Positions 1 through 10,551 of a stretch of DNA of 62,149 bases are shown here, one piece after another. The notes below the pieces were generated by a model. The model made no database searches. It saw only the letters and a list, made by a program, of their open reading frames with translations, and was not told the DNA's origin. Numbering within the stretch: the first letter of the stretch is position 1; each line of letters starts with the position of its first letter. The position numbers and the translations under genes are program-made. The stretch is from contig MCGO01000219.1 of assembly GCA_002104985.1 (NCBI GenBank), forward strand, positions 1-62,149. Direction: 5' to 3'. This stretch comes from Rhizoclosmatium globosum (Eukaryota > Chytridiomycota > Chytridiomycetes > Chytridiales > Chytriomycetaceae).

Positions 1-369
1 CACAACTCAATCCCAGAAAGACAAGAAGCCCTTTCTCGCCTCGTTGCCCCCCTCTTCCACGCACTCCTCGAATCCCTACATCCCGCGTACTTCGTCTCAT
101 TGGAACTGCATTTACGTCCATCAAAATCACTTCGTTCTTACACTTTCTTGGGCTCAACCTACTCCCAAGAACTCTTGCTCACATCAATCCATGACGGTCC
201 TTGGCCACACGTATGAATGTGTGAATCTGTCTCGCTCTCTATCGACACGGATTGTGTGAATATTGTCAAGGGTTCGAAGGAGAGTGAGAAGCAAGGATTA
301 ATGCGCCCTGGATTGGAACAGGTGCAAGAGTTGGCTCGTTACCTCGTGCACTTGGAGAGAGAGGCTTGA
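1..369 (+). CDS. 3' end of an unrecognised protein gene
   Basis: An open frame runs in from the left edge to the end of exon 1 at 210. A 60-nt GTATGA...CAAG intron (211-270) follows, then a last exon 271-369 ending in TGA. Without the intron the frame would hit TGA at once; with it, about 102 C-terminal residues stay open and look protein-like. They are rich in leucine and charged residues, with no membrane segment or signature I recognise. The gene converges on CENP-X, whose stop lies about 145 bp away. The coding call rests on frame, composition and the clean intron. The protein's identity cannot be judged from this fragment. Confidence 0.5.
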
Positions 370-514
370 AGAGAGCCTGAATTTTGTCCTGTGTGAATGA
401 TTGGATCTGCTTATTCTATCGCGGGATGCATTGTCACTTGTGAATAACTATTTTTGGAGTACTGTTTTGATTTTCACTTTATAACTCAAGATCACGTATT
501 CAACTAGCCATGGC

Positions 515-932
515 TCAATTAAAATCCAGGAGGAGTTGAGGTAAAACACGTTCAAGAGATCCGACATCAATCACGACAGGCTCGCTCTCTGGTCCTTTTC
601 CTTTGTGTAAACTGTTCCTTCGCTGCATTGATTGTTGAAGGCTTCGCATCACAAGTTCTTTGTTGGTGGTAAGTTTTGATGGAAAGACGACAACGAATCA
701 TTCAAACCAGTTGTAAACACAGTCAAGAGCTCGCAAGAGACAGGAAGTGCATCTTTCGACATTTTAAAGTCCGGGTTGTTTGTCTGTTTTCGCATGAGTT
801 CAAAGCGCGGTGATCCAGCACATAACTAAACACACTTACAGCCTGCTTAAAGATTGCCTGGATAGTATCCTGTGTGTGCCAGTTTAATGGAAGAGTTAAC
901 GCCTTCAAGACACTCACTGGATTGAAAGACAT
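515..932 (-). CDS. CENPX: CENP-X / MHF2 histone-fold centromere and Fanconi-pathway protein
   Basis: I assembled four exons on the minus strand: 932-918, 869-840, 783-708 and 657-515, giving 87 residues. The introns are 48, 56 and 50 nt with GTGAGT, GTAAGT and GTTTGA donors. The C-terminus (VGSLERVLPQLLLDFN) closely matches the conserved end of CENP-X, and the middle (FKMSKDALPVSCELLTVFTT) matches its histone-fold helix. Length suits the family (about 80 residues). CENP-X pairs with CENP-S (MHF1) to form a DNA-binding histone-fold tetramer that acts at kinetochores and with FANCM at stalled forks. All four exons are short, so single-frame ORF searches miss the gene. Its start lies 55 bp from the divergent glycosidase gene. 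Confidence 0.85.
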
Positions 933-987
933 TGGCTGTCGTTGCTGTTGCCACTTGTTTTGCGGACACTTTTCTTAACCCAAAAGG

Positions 988-3360
988 ATGGCTTGGTCGC
1001 CAACCACTTTCTCCAATGCTTCCCCATACGAGCCAGCCCATCCAATCAGCTGGAATACGCACTTTCTTCCCCCGGCGAAGGATCAGTTTGATTCCCTCTG
1101 GTTCGATGCCTACGTTCCAAGCATCGACTGTCCCGACAAAAACCTGGTTGAAATATACAACTACAGGTATGTCTATTTATCAACTAGTACTGGTTAGTAA
1201 CGTCATGGTTGTAGATGGTCCGTGGTCCGCAGACACATTGCATACACAGTGCCTTCCGTGGGATACATCCTAACTGAGTTCGTCAAAGTCACCGACTATG
1301 CTGGTGCCTATGGCGGAATTGTGGCTGCAACTGGCCATCACATTTACGAGCCAGGTGTGTTTCCCTGAGGGATGCTTTGTAATTCCAAGACTAAACAAGC
1401 ATCCAAGGTGGCTCCGCGATACATCTGTCCTCGAATCATACATCAACTACTGGCTCAAAGGTCCTGGAAAACCACTTGTGCGAATGTACAGTGTGTGGAT
1501 GGCTGATGCAGTTTGGCAAAAGTACCTCATTGATGGAAACTTGGAATACGCCAAGGAAATGCTGCCGTATCTCATTGAGCAGTGGCATGGATGGGAAAGG
1601 ATGGAAAGTGGAACCAGGACCTAGGCTTGTACTGGCAGGTGCCTGTTTTTGACGCAATGGTAAGTGCCCCACTTCAAGGAAACGTCAATTGAAAATGCCT
1701 GATTCCAGGAATATACGATCGGTAGCTATCAAACATCTGATCCATATCATGGTGGTGATGGCTACAGACCAACACTTTCAGTATATCAACACGCTGATGC
1801 TCTAGCAATCGCACGTATCGCCAACCTCGCAAACGACAAGCCAACAAGTGAATCCTTCACAAAACGCGCCCATTCCCTCAAATCATCAACGCTCACACAC
1901 CTTTGGAACTCAACCCAACACCATTTCTTCCACGTAATGAAAGAAGACAACCCAACGCTCTCCCACCTCGATGGAAAAGAAGAAATCGGGTACACGCCAT
2001 GGTATTTCAACCTCCCCCCTGATACATCCGAATACGCCGAGTCTTGGTCATACCTGTTCAACACATCAATCTTTTGGGGCGATTACGGTCCAGCAACAGC
2101 TCAAAAGGACCATCGATTCTTTTACTACGAAGCAGACTCATGTTGTCGATGGAATGGACCGTCTTGGCCTTTCAGTACATCCATCACATTGACAGCACTC
2201 GCTAATTTCCTCGTCAACTATGAGAACCATGGTTCCGTAACTCGAGAATCGTATTACAAGCTCTTGGATGTTTATACTCGATCGCAGTATAAGGATGGGA
2301 AACCGTACGTTGCGGAAGCGTTGAATGGATATACGGGAGGTGGATTTATGACAACTGGAATTGGAGCGAACATTATTTTCATTCAAGTTATGTCGATCTG
2401 GTGTTGGGTGGATTGTTTGGGATTCGGCCGGTTGCGGATGTGGAAGGGAGACTCTCACTTGAGTTGAAGCCGCTGGTTCCAGAAAGTTGGGATTTCTACG
2501 GGGTAAGTGTTTTGAGTGGTTTCTTTTGTGCCTTAATAACCGGATAAAAGGTGGAGAACCTCAATTTCCAAGGAGACCTCATCGCAATTCTTTGGGACCG
2601 CTTTGGAAACAAGTATAACCTATGCAAAGGACTATGCATCTTTCAAAATGGCCAACAAGTATTTCACCTGCCAACTCAAAATCTTCCGGCTCACATTCAA
2701 GTTTCGCTGTCTCCTTCAAGTTGTAAGCTCCCAACGTTACCAACTGCTTCTAAATAGAATTTACACAGATAAACCCCCTCTTAAAACAATCTATAACTCT
2801 TGCAAAAACCTCGCAAGTAACCTCAACGTGTTCCAAGCCTCACGAAATCAACAGCTTCGTCCGCTGATCCATCACACCCCGTGACTGAAGTCAATGACGG
2901 CGTTATATTACATGACGCAATTCCGAGTAACAGGTGGATATCGGCTCCTAATACGGGAGACTCGCAATGGATTGATTTCGAATTCCCTTCTTCCCTCAAA
3001 AACGTTGTTGCTGTTGATATTCATTTCTACACGGACAATCATATTCCTCTTCCTGAGAATTATGACGTTTTGTATTGGGTCGACGGTTGGTGGACGAAGG
3101 GATGGAAGTCTGTTCCAGGACAACGCAGAGTGTTTGATGCTCCTATCGATAGAGAGTTGAATCGCATTTGGGTTCAAAGAGGTGGTTGGGAGAGTCGAAA
3201 ATTACGGGTTTTGTTCAGTGGAGTTTCTGAGTTTGGGGTTGGAATCACGGAAATTGAAGTGTGGGGTGATTGCGACGAAGGATATGTGAGAAAGGTTGCT
3301 AGTGACGCTCAAGCGCAGTTTGTGGTGCAAAGTGACGAGGACAATGAGTTTCAGCCATGA
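988..3360 (+). pseudogene. MGH1-like six-hairpin glycosidase with C-terminal discoidin-like domain, frame broken
   Basis: Pieces of one long enzyme are visible: an N-terminal part with WNTHF and DSLWFDAYVPS (from 988), the barrel region (GHHIYE, WLRDTSVLESYINYWL, LGLYWQVPVFDAM, CCRWNGPSWPFSTS, DNWNWSEHYFHSSY), a beta domain near 2551-2720 (NFQGDLIAILWD), and an F5/8-type-like domain (2881-3360). This order fits fungal MGH1-like glycoside hydrolases. No signal peptide is seen, so it may be intracellular. The frame breaks by one missing base near 1590 (short A run) and again near 2342 (G-rich). The exon junction near 1340-1400 needs either a GC-AG intron or another indel. No substitution-type stop is needed to explain any break, so either recent decay or sequencing error is possible. 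Substrate cannot be inferred. Confidence 0.6.
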
Positions 3361-3362
3361 TG

Positions 3363-4228
3363 AGTAAATACTTAGTCTGCGTTTCAGACCCCGTGGGAAA
3401 AAATCGGAACCGTCTTTTTCCCGTAGGGGTCTGCACTGTTTCAATTGACAAAAAACCACCACCCAACGGCGAGTTGAAACACAGCCCCCACCGTCCATCG
3501 CAGCGCCCTACAATTTGGCACAGGTAATCTTTGCCCCAACGCGGAGGTTTCCTCTGTCCCCGATTTTTGATATTGTGCAATTTACACGTCCTTTCAAATG
3601 CCTCCAACTAAGGAAGAAAATCGTAATTATGAATAAATTGACGGTAAATTGTATTATTTAAATCAGATCAGAGAAGGAAGAAGGGATGATGCATAACAAG
3701 CTAAATTCCAGTTTAACACGGTACAAAGAGAGGACCTTTGTTTCGATTGAAGCTTGATTGGAATACTTGAACGAATTTATCCAGAGTGTTTTGGATGGAG
3801 GCAGCAGTGAGCGCGAGGAGGGGCCTGGGCCTACAAAGAAGGTCGAAGTCTTTCCTGTTCCTGTCTCGATCACAATCAACGCATCCTTGTGCTATATCAA
3901 CGCAAAAGCGGTATCTTGCAGCCAAATGCGGGCTTTGCAGACTAGTAGCCCTCTTGGGTGACATCAACGAGAGCGGCTGTGATGGAGGAAGTAGACATCT
4001 GGTGAAAATATCAAAAATCGGGGACAGAGGAAACCTCCGCGTTGGGGCAAAGATTACCTGTGCCAAATTGTAGGGCGCTGCGATGGACGGTGGGGGCTGT
4101 GTTTCAACTCGCCGTTGGGTGGTGGTTTTTTGTCAATTGAAACGGCGCAGACCCCCTGGCAGACCCCTACGGGAAAAAAAGAGGGAACCATTTTTTCGAC
4201 GGGGTCTGCTTGGAGACTAGTAAATACT
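3363..4228. mobile_element. Non-autonomous Mutator-like TIR element
   Basis: Long terminal inverted repeats of about 200 bp lie at 3373-3574 and 4007-4218. They are near-identical when one is reverse-complemented, apart from a small insertion near the outer end of the right arm. Outside each arm sits the same 10-bp direct repeat, AGTAAATACT (3363-3372 and 4219-4228), which is a target-site duplication. Long TIRs with a 9-11 bp duplication fit the Mutator (MULE) superfamily. The roughly 430-bp interior has no transposase. A 117-codon minus-strand open frame crosses from the right arm into the interior, with no recognisable domain. It inserted just after the glycosidase stop codon. Arm similarity suggests recent movement. 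Confidence 0.8.
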
Positions 4229-4379
4229 ATGCAAGAGTTACAAAATAACAGATTTTACTTTGTTACACGTTGAAAAAGTCCAAGAAACAGACTTGAAGAG
4301 AGCTGACAGCACCAGCACCTGCAATAAAGAAAGGAATACCAAAAATCAAGAACGCTCCATCATAGTATAAGATGCTCCA

Positions 4380-6666
4380 TCAAATTTCGAAAGGCCAGCC
4401 AACCCACATCTGCACCTTCTCCTTGTCCAAGCCCTCATGATTCTCTTCAACCATTTCCTCCTCAATCTTCATACCAACAACTAGCTGCTCGCTGATGACA
4501 CCTTCAACATCCTCCCAAGTTGTCAGCGGGTTCGCCAAAACAACTCTAAACGCATCCACATATCGTTTCACACCACCTTCCCGTTCCACTTCAACCCGCG
4601 TCCGCGACACAAACCCTTTCTCTCCTTCCGCCCCTTGCCTTGTCTGAATCCTTCGCGTAGCTTCACTAATCACAGCATCCTCATGCGGCTCCAGCGGCGC
4701 CCACGCAGAAACTTTATCCCGCAGCACACGTGGGATATACCTATACAACAGAATATTGGTTTCCGGGTCATGAAGAGTCTGGAACGCGCGGGACGGATGC
4801 GACGAGACACGTTGCGCCATCTGCCTCACCAGCGTCGCCGACCGCGTCACAAGGCTTTCAATCCCATCACGACCGAGGAGGTGGAGGACAGCGTGTAAGT
4901 GCAACGACCCGGCTGGTCGTGACCCCTCGAGCGTGAATTGGCCGAGGTCGGCTGATTCTTTGCGGATGATGTAGTTTGCGGTTTTGCGGATCGCGGTGGG
5001 GAGGTGTGGGTTTTTGAAGAGGAGGAGGCCGAGGCCCATTGGGGTGTAGAGTTGTTTGTGGCCGTCGATTGTGATTGTGTCGGAGAGTTCGATGCCGGTT
5101 AATTTTGAGGCGTGTTCGCGAGAGAAGATGAGGGGTCCGCCCCAAGCTGCGTCCACATGAAAGTGGATTCTATACTTTTGGGCGAGATGGGCGATTGAGT
5201 TCAAGGGGTCAATTGTGCCGGTTTCGGTTGTACCACAGATTCCAATGATGGCAATGACGAGGATATTGTTGGCTTTGAACTCTTGAATCTTGGACTCGAG
5301 GAGATCCGTTCTTTACAAGTTGTTAATACGACGTCTTATGGTTACACTCGGAGACTTACTTGATTTTAAACTTATCATCCACATCAATCAAGCACAGTCC
5401 GTTGTCACCAAGTCCCAACAAATCCACAGCTTTTTTGATGGAATAGTGCAACATCTTGCTTCCAATAATAACAGCCCCTTTGTATCCATATACCGTCAAT
5501 GCTTTAAATAAGCCCTCTTTTTCGACACCAGTAAATCCAATGTCTGACTTTGGCCCCAATGCCCGATTCCTGGCCACCCATAATGCCGTCACATTCGCAA
5601 TTGTTCCCCCAGAAGTAAATACGCCCAGCGCGGTATCAAAAGAGTGCATATAATGTGTATAAAAGGACTTTGTACAGGTGGATCCATAGAATTCATGGTG
5701 CAGCATAGCAATAGTCTCACGCTCTAGGTAGGTTATTGTTGAAGCAGTTTCTAATTTAACGACATTTTGGTTCATAGCAGTGAGAAGCTTAGAGAGTGGG
5801 CGGTGGAAGTAAGGAAGCGCAGAAGTCTAATTCAGTCATGTTAGAGACGTTAGCTTCATTACAGTAGAGTTTACCATGTGACCAATTTGTTTTGGTGACG
5901 CTACCCTTGTGGCTCGATCAATAACATCCGTTTTCACTTTGTACAGGTAGTCTTCAAGTGTTGTGCCTTCTTCATTGGAGTTGGGCACTTGGTGTTTGGA
6001 AAAACGAGCCTGAATAGTATGAGGGTTCTCTGAAGAGCCGGCAAAGATTGGAAGCGGGGTGTCGAGGAAGGCTGTAGAACACAAGGGTGTGGAGATTTTA
6101 GTGAGCGAACGGAGTGGCGGGAAGGTAAGATTTGAAAGATATGCGGAAGGGATAATTATATCAAAGGCAGAAATGCAGGAGTGAAAGGTTGGAGAAGGCA
6201 GTGAATGAGGGTGGTCTGATATTATGGGACGATACGCACAATCAATAATTCGAGACAGATAGCGGTCCAGCGACAGCTCTGAGGCCTGTGTCGCAACAAA
6301 GTAGTGCAGCACCGAGTCCTTGTTGCGCTGGCTGCCTGGCTCGAGACCCGACGTTGCCTGGGCCGAGTACGGAACCGACAGCGACACCGTTGCCGCCTTT
6401 GCGTTTGCGTTTGCGTTTGCGTTTCCGGTTGCGTTCCGGTCCGGCGCCGCGAGTTCCGGCGCATCGGCGTCCCAGACATCCGTCGGCGTGTCCGAGTGCG
6501 TGTCCGAGTCGTATCCGTTCTCACCCAGCGTTGTTGTCAAGTGCGTCTGCGCGATCCGGTGCACACCAGACGCTACACTGAACAGCGGATGCGATGCCGC
6601 GAACGTGCTGTCAAACTCGTGGGTGTCGCTGCCTTCAATGTCGCTCGACGTGTTGCTGGTTGCCAT
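4380..6666 (-). CDS. PLP-dependent decarboxylase of the PanP (glutamate/aspartate decarboxylase-like) type
   Basis: Three exons (6666-5875, 5826-5360, 5310-4380) give 729 residues. The fold-type I PLP core contains FTSGGTIANVTALW, HVDAAWGGPLIFSREH and the Schiff-base lysine motif TIDGHKQLYTPMGLGLLLF (lysine near residue 505), then ADLGQFTLEGSRP. These motifs resemble bacterial PanP and related group II decarboxylases more than the usual fungal glutamate decarboxylase. PanP in Vibrio makes beta-alanine from aspartate for pantothenate; whether this enzyme uses aspartate or glutamate cannot be read from sequence. The first 130 or so residues look disordered and hold an Asn-Ala repeat. Two introns show it is now a eukaryotic gene. 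Confidence 0.85.
6401..6424. repeat. Hexanucleotide repeat (GCGTTT)4 inside the decarboxylase N-terminus
   Basis: Four exact GCGTTT units on the plus strand read on the minus strand as alternating Asn-Ala codons in the disordered N-terminal part of the PLP decarboxylase. The six-base unit keeps the frame if copy number varies. Confidence 0.85.
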
Positions 6667-6882
6667 CCCAAGATCAAGTCAACTCTGTTCTTTTTTGGTC
6701 TTGGATTCAAGTCCTGAACAAACCCCACTTCGCCAATCTCCTCGCCTCATCATACGTATCCGTTCCTTTCTTTCTTCCTCTTAAACTTAAATTTAAGATA
6801 GAAAAGCAGAGCTTTGAAAGCTCGCTTTTTTGTAAGTTGTATTCCAACCTACGGTTGTAATAGTTATTATTCTTCCCTTTCG

Positions 6883-7242
6883 TCAATAAAACACTTGGTA
6901 TCCAAACTGCTTAAATCCAAAATGTTCACCACTTTGAACTTCAACCGCAGCTCTATCCAGATCATCATAGTGAAAAGAAAGTTCCGAATCGTTGAAAAGA
7001 AGAAACAAAATGGTGACCCCAGGAGGAACATTGAATTGGGTTCGCTGTTCAATTGTTGTATTGCAAAAGATGTCTGTGTTCAGTCGTTAGATCAGAGCTG
7101 TTGATTCTGTCCGAACCCAGTACAAACCAGTCAAAGGGCGTCTATCTCCATTCTCGTTTATATCATTCGTGTTCATTGGCGCGAGACAATTGCGCTGTCC
7201 TTCATTGGTAGCCGCGGCCTTGGCTTTGCGTGGGCGGGTCAT
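6883..7242 (-). CDS. Small conserved-looking protein of unknown function (101 aa)
   Basis: Two exons are proposed: 7242-7128 and 7073-6883, joined by a 54-nt intron (7127-7074). The intron has a GTTTGT donor, a CTAAC branch-like site and an ACACAG acceptor. Splicing removes an in-frame TAA and gives 101 residues. The N-terminus is basic (MTRPRKAKAAATNEGQ). The C-terminal half (QFNVPPGVTILFLLFNDSEL, then YDDLDRAAVEVQSGEHFGF) has the alternating pattern of a beta-rich fold. I do not recognise the family. It lies upstream of, and on the same strand as, the PLP decarboxylase. GTTTGT donors recur in clear genes of this window, which supports the model. RNA evidence is missing. Confidence 0.5.
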
Positions 7243-8034
7243 TGTTGTTGGATGAAACTTGCCAAACTTAATACCGTTCCACCGGAATAAGTTTCTTTCA
7301 TTATTTTTTTATTATCTTTCTCCAAGCATGTACTGCCAGAGCCCAACGTGGGGGATTCCGTTTTAATTGCTGATTCAATGAGTTGGAATCTGCGATTGAT
7401 CAGAACGGCAGATGATCTTCATTATTTCGATTTTTAAATAAACTCAAACGATTTTCCTGCTCCTTGGCTTTCCAATAAGCCATACTTCTCCAGGAAAGGG
7501 GGACTATTGGGTGGGTGCGGTTGTGGCAAAGTTTTGAAATGATGACGGAGAAAAAATTTGAGTTTTGCTCACTATCATTCTATATTGTTCCAAACACACC
7601 CAAACATGACCTAAAAAGCTCGCTCCAGCGGGCGACAATTCGTTCCTCATTGCCGCCCACTTTTGCTCGCTATTAACAAGTAGACTTCGTAATACTCGAT
7701 TTCCCCTTCCGCCACCCTCCTTCCTTCCCTGCAGCTAGATAAACTGTTGACCTGCTAAAGTTACTTGAATGACGATCGATTCATCTGATTGCACAGTGGA
7801 ATTTGCAATGACGTGTCCTGCTGCCAAGGTTAAGAGATAGGATCTGATTCGAAATCAATTGAAAGTGAAACAACAAGATTACAAAATCGATTGAATAACA
7901 ATATCAATATGACTAGAATCATGTTACTGTGCCACGAATTGTATACGTCATCGAGATTTTGGAAAAGACTATAAATTCTGGGAACTTCCACTTCAAACTA
8001 TATTCAAAAACTCATCAAGATCAAATTCGAGAAT
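7243..8034. other. Intergenic spacer with no convincing gene
   Basis: The stretch is AT-rich with scattered T runs and short ORFs. A 23-codon ORF starting near 7769 and a 27-codon minus-strand ORF near 7480 were examined; neither extends into a recognisable protein through a plausible intron. It probably holds the promoter of the small minus-strand gene. Confidence 0.5.
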
Positions 8035-8214
8035 ATGCCATCCACTCCAACCCTTTCTACTGGCGCTATCACTGCAGCAAGCAAATCAATCGAAGAAGAC
8101 CGTCAGCCACTACTGACAAAGACCAAGGCTTTCTTCCAACAAGCTACATCTTCACAGAAAGCAAAGCCAAATCAAGAAATGAAACATACAGAGGCCCTTT
8201 CTTACATTAAATGA
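8035..8214 (+). CDS. Possible small protein (59 aa)
   Basis: An ATG-to-TGA frame of 59 codons is polar and rich in Ser, Thr, Gln and Lys (starts MPSTPTLSTGAITAASKSIE). It has no membrane segment or known motif. A possible AATAAA-like signal (GAATAAAT) follows about 20 nt after the stop. It sits alone between the small minus-strand gene and the acyltransferase-PAP2 gene and converges on the latter. The case rests on composition only, and it could be a chance ORF. Confidence 0.25.
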   Translation: MPSTPTLSTGAITAASKSIEEDRQPLLTKTKAFFQQATSSQKAKPNQEMKHTEALSYIK

Positions 8215-8271
8215 GTTTAAATATTATCCAATTTGAATAAATCTTAATCTTAAACAAGTTTACTTTCTTAA

Positions 8272-10300
8272 TCAACATTGATAAAGACCTTGTATACTAT
8301 GGATCAGCCGTTTTGATAGCATAGTTATCCATAAAAATACAACAGCGAACAAAACTGAGCGTGTCGCTACAAGTGATCTTTTGATTCTTGAAACTAGGAG
8401 GATCAACAGAGCACACCCAACAAGCACTACTACAATATTCAAACTGTAGTCTTTTGCGCATTCAGTCCTGACGTCAAAGTTTTCAGGACCAAGAAGCATT
8501 TGTAACGGTGCGGTCAGAAACGTCCCAACAACAACGCCCCAAGAGTAATAAACAGTCAACATTCGATTAGCTTCAATCTTATGCTTCCGCAGGCTTTCAA
8601 CAAGCTTCTTGTTCTCAAAGCTCTTGGAATCCAGCATCACCTCAATGTTTTGATTCCAATACTCAATCCGTTCCAAGTGCTGCTTGTTGCCTTGCAATCG
8701 CAGATACAGCGCAATGTACAGTAGAGCAAGTGCGAATGCAGAGGCGAATACTAGGGCCAAAATAAACTGTGGGTTACGAATCGTCTCCAGGATGAAATTC
8801 ACATCGGCATTTGTGGTAACCCAGACAGCTGCTGTCCCGATTCCAAGCGCCCATCCGGCAAGTACATCTGTAACGAAATGCATTCCGGTGAAGCAACGAG
8901 AGAATCCGGTGATAATCGTGATAAACAAGCTGATATATACAGCTGGCGAAGTGAATGCCGATTCATACGATATTCCACGACTGTGCACAAAGTGGAACAA
9001 GATTCCACCGAAAATCGAAGCAACCATCCCCGAATGACCTGATGGAAAACTGTAATCATTCTCCCAGACTAATTTCGTAAGTGGCAACGTTTGGTCAATC
9101 CAGATTGGACGTGGCGTATGAAAATAGTATTTAAGCAGCGTGATTACGTTATGGCTGAGCGTCACAGATCCGCCTAGAGACCAAAGGAGCAGAGGGTCAA
9201 ATTCCACTGCAACCAAGACAGCGTAAATTAAGATGATTGAGTGAACTTGGAAGATAAAGTGGAGAAAGGAAAATGGGATGTAAAAGGCTTTGAAGACGTT
9301 GCTGTTGCCTTGCAAGAAATGGATGAGTTTGAGCTGGGCGAAATGGCCATCACGCATTTTGTGTTCGTACTTGAACTTTTCAAACACTGGAATGGGGAGG
9401 TAAGGTTTGTTGAAACCAGACGCAATGAGACGTCCAATTGTATCAGCAGCTTCCGCGGAAGAAGAAAACTCTGACATTTTCACAGGAGGAAATACTTTCA
9501 TTTCAGCTGTGAAGAATGGTATAGCCATGCCAATGACGAAATCGAGAACAATGTTTCCATTGAGACAGCGGAAATTCAAAGGAAACGGCGAGGTAAGTTT
9601 TTTCGCGACCGGAACAATCATTGTGGATGCCTCTAAAGCTTCAAACGATGGCTCCATAAACTGCGTCACAACACGTTCATGACTGCTTGAACCTTGTGGA
9701 AACAACAGAAGCGTTTTCGTTGGATTCTCGGCACGCCAGGACTTCAATAAGTCCACGAGCTTGTCACCTCGAGTTTTAGAAAGGTGCGACCATAATGGTA
9801 AGGCAAAAATACTTGAGGTCACTTTTGCAGCGGCAACAACAGTCAAGCCGGGAGAAAGTTGAGAATAACTCATCATATCGTGGATGCCGTGATGTTCTGC
9901 AACAATAACAGAGTTTGGCGGAAGATCCTTCATACTGAAGGAAAAGTCTGGAAAGCTGATGTTGTAGCGAAATCCGAGATGGTGTGTAACTCGCTCAAGA
10001 GGAAGGACTTGGCGCCGAGTAATGCGGTTAATAGCATTTGCCAAATAGATTCCCACTAATCTGACGAAAATGACGGGGATAACAAATGGTATGTATACAA
10101 GAAGCAGAATAGGATGGTACCAACGAACATCAGACCAACTGCGATTGGATTCAGTTAGCTATTGCGTGGGTAACGGGGAGGTAAGGTTACATAATTCTGT
10201 TCTTTGGGTATGCTTTGTCTAAATCTTGCTGAGTGAAGATGTGAGGGCCTGCAAGGAGAGGTTTTACAACCTCAGCGTCTTTTTCACTTTCAGAGCTCAT
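8272..10300 (-). CDS. Fused lysophospholipid acyltransferase-like / PAP2 lipid phosphatase
   Basis: Two exons (10300-10191 and 10138-8272, 52-nt intron) give 658 residues. After a hydrophobic segment comes a PlsC-like acyltransferase domain with an H-X4-D motif (HHGIHD, residues 119-124) and LLLFPQGSSS further on. It is followed by membrane helices and a full PAP2 phosphatase signature: K-X6-RP at 373-381, PSGH at 402-405, and SR-X5-H-X3-D at 450-461. Further helices and a C-terminal cytosolic-looking segment follow. Known chemistry of the two families would acylate a lysophosphatidate-type lipid and then dephosphorylate the product to diacylglycerol. That coupling is inference. The start at 10300 opens a short polar N-terminus before the first helix. 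The gene is divergent from CFAP70. Confidence 0.85.
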
Positions 10301-10551
10301 GACTATTGCTGCTAGTGATAGTTTGCATGGACGGGAGCCCTTCCTTTTTGTAAGATCGGGTTATGATGTAGCACTGCCACAACCAGCCCAGATTATTGTG
10401 GCCTTGCAGTAGAACATAGGTTACTTGGACCCTTTTGATACCAAAAAACAGCCACAGAATCAAGTGCGAATCGGAATACTTGTTCTACCTTTAGTTTGTT
10501 TTCCCTTTTTGAGAAGAAGAATTGTCAGTAGAATTGTTGTAGCAGAATCCA

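Noticed and set aside
7769..7840. Short ORF resembling the start of a copper-chaperone domain (CTVEFAMTCPAA)
   Set aside because: It lacks the second cysteine of CxxC and I found no following exon that continues the fold.
7929..8210. 93-codon plus-strand ORF near 8 kb
   Set aside because: Non-ATG start and atypical composition; the 59-codon ATG frame over the same bases looks better, and even that is weak.
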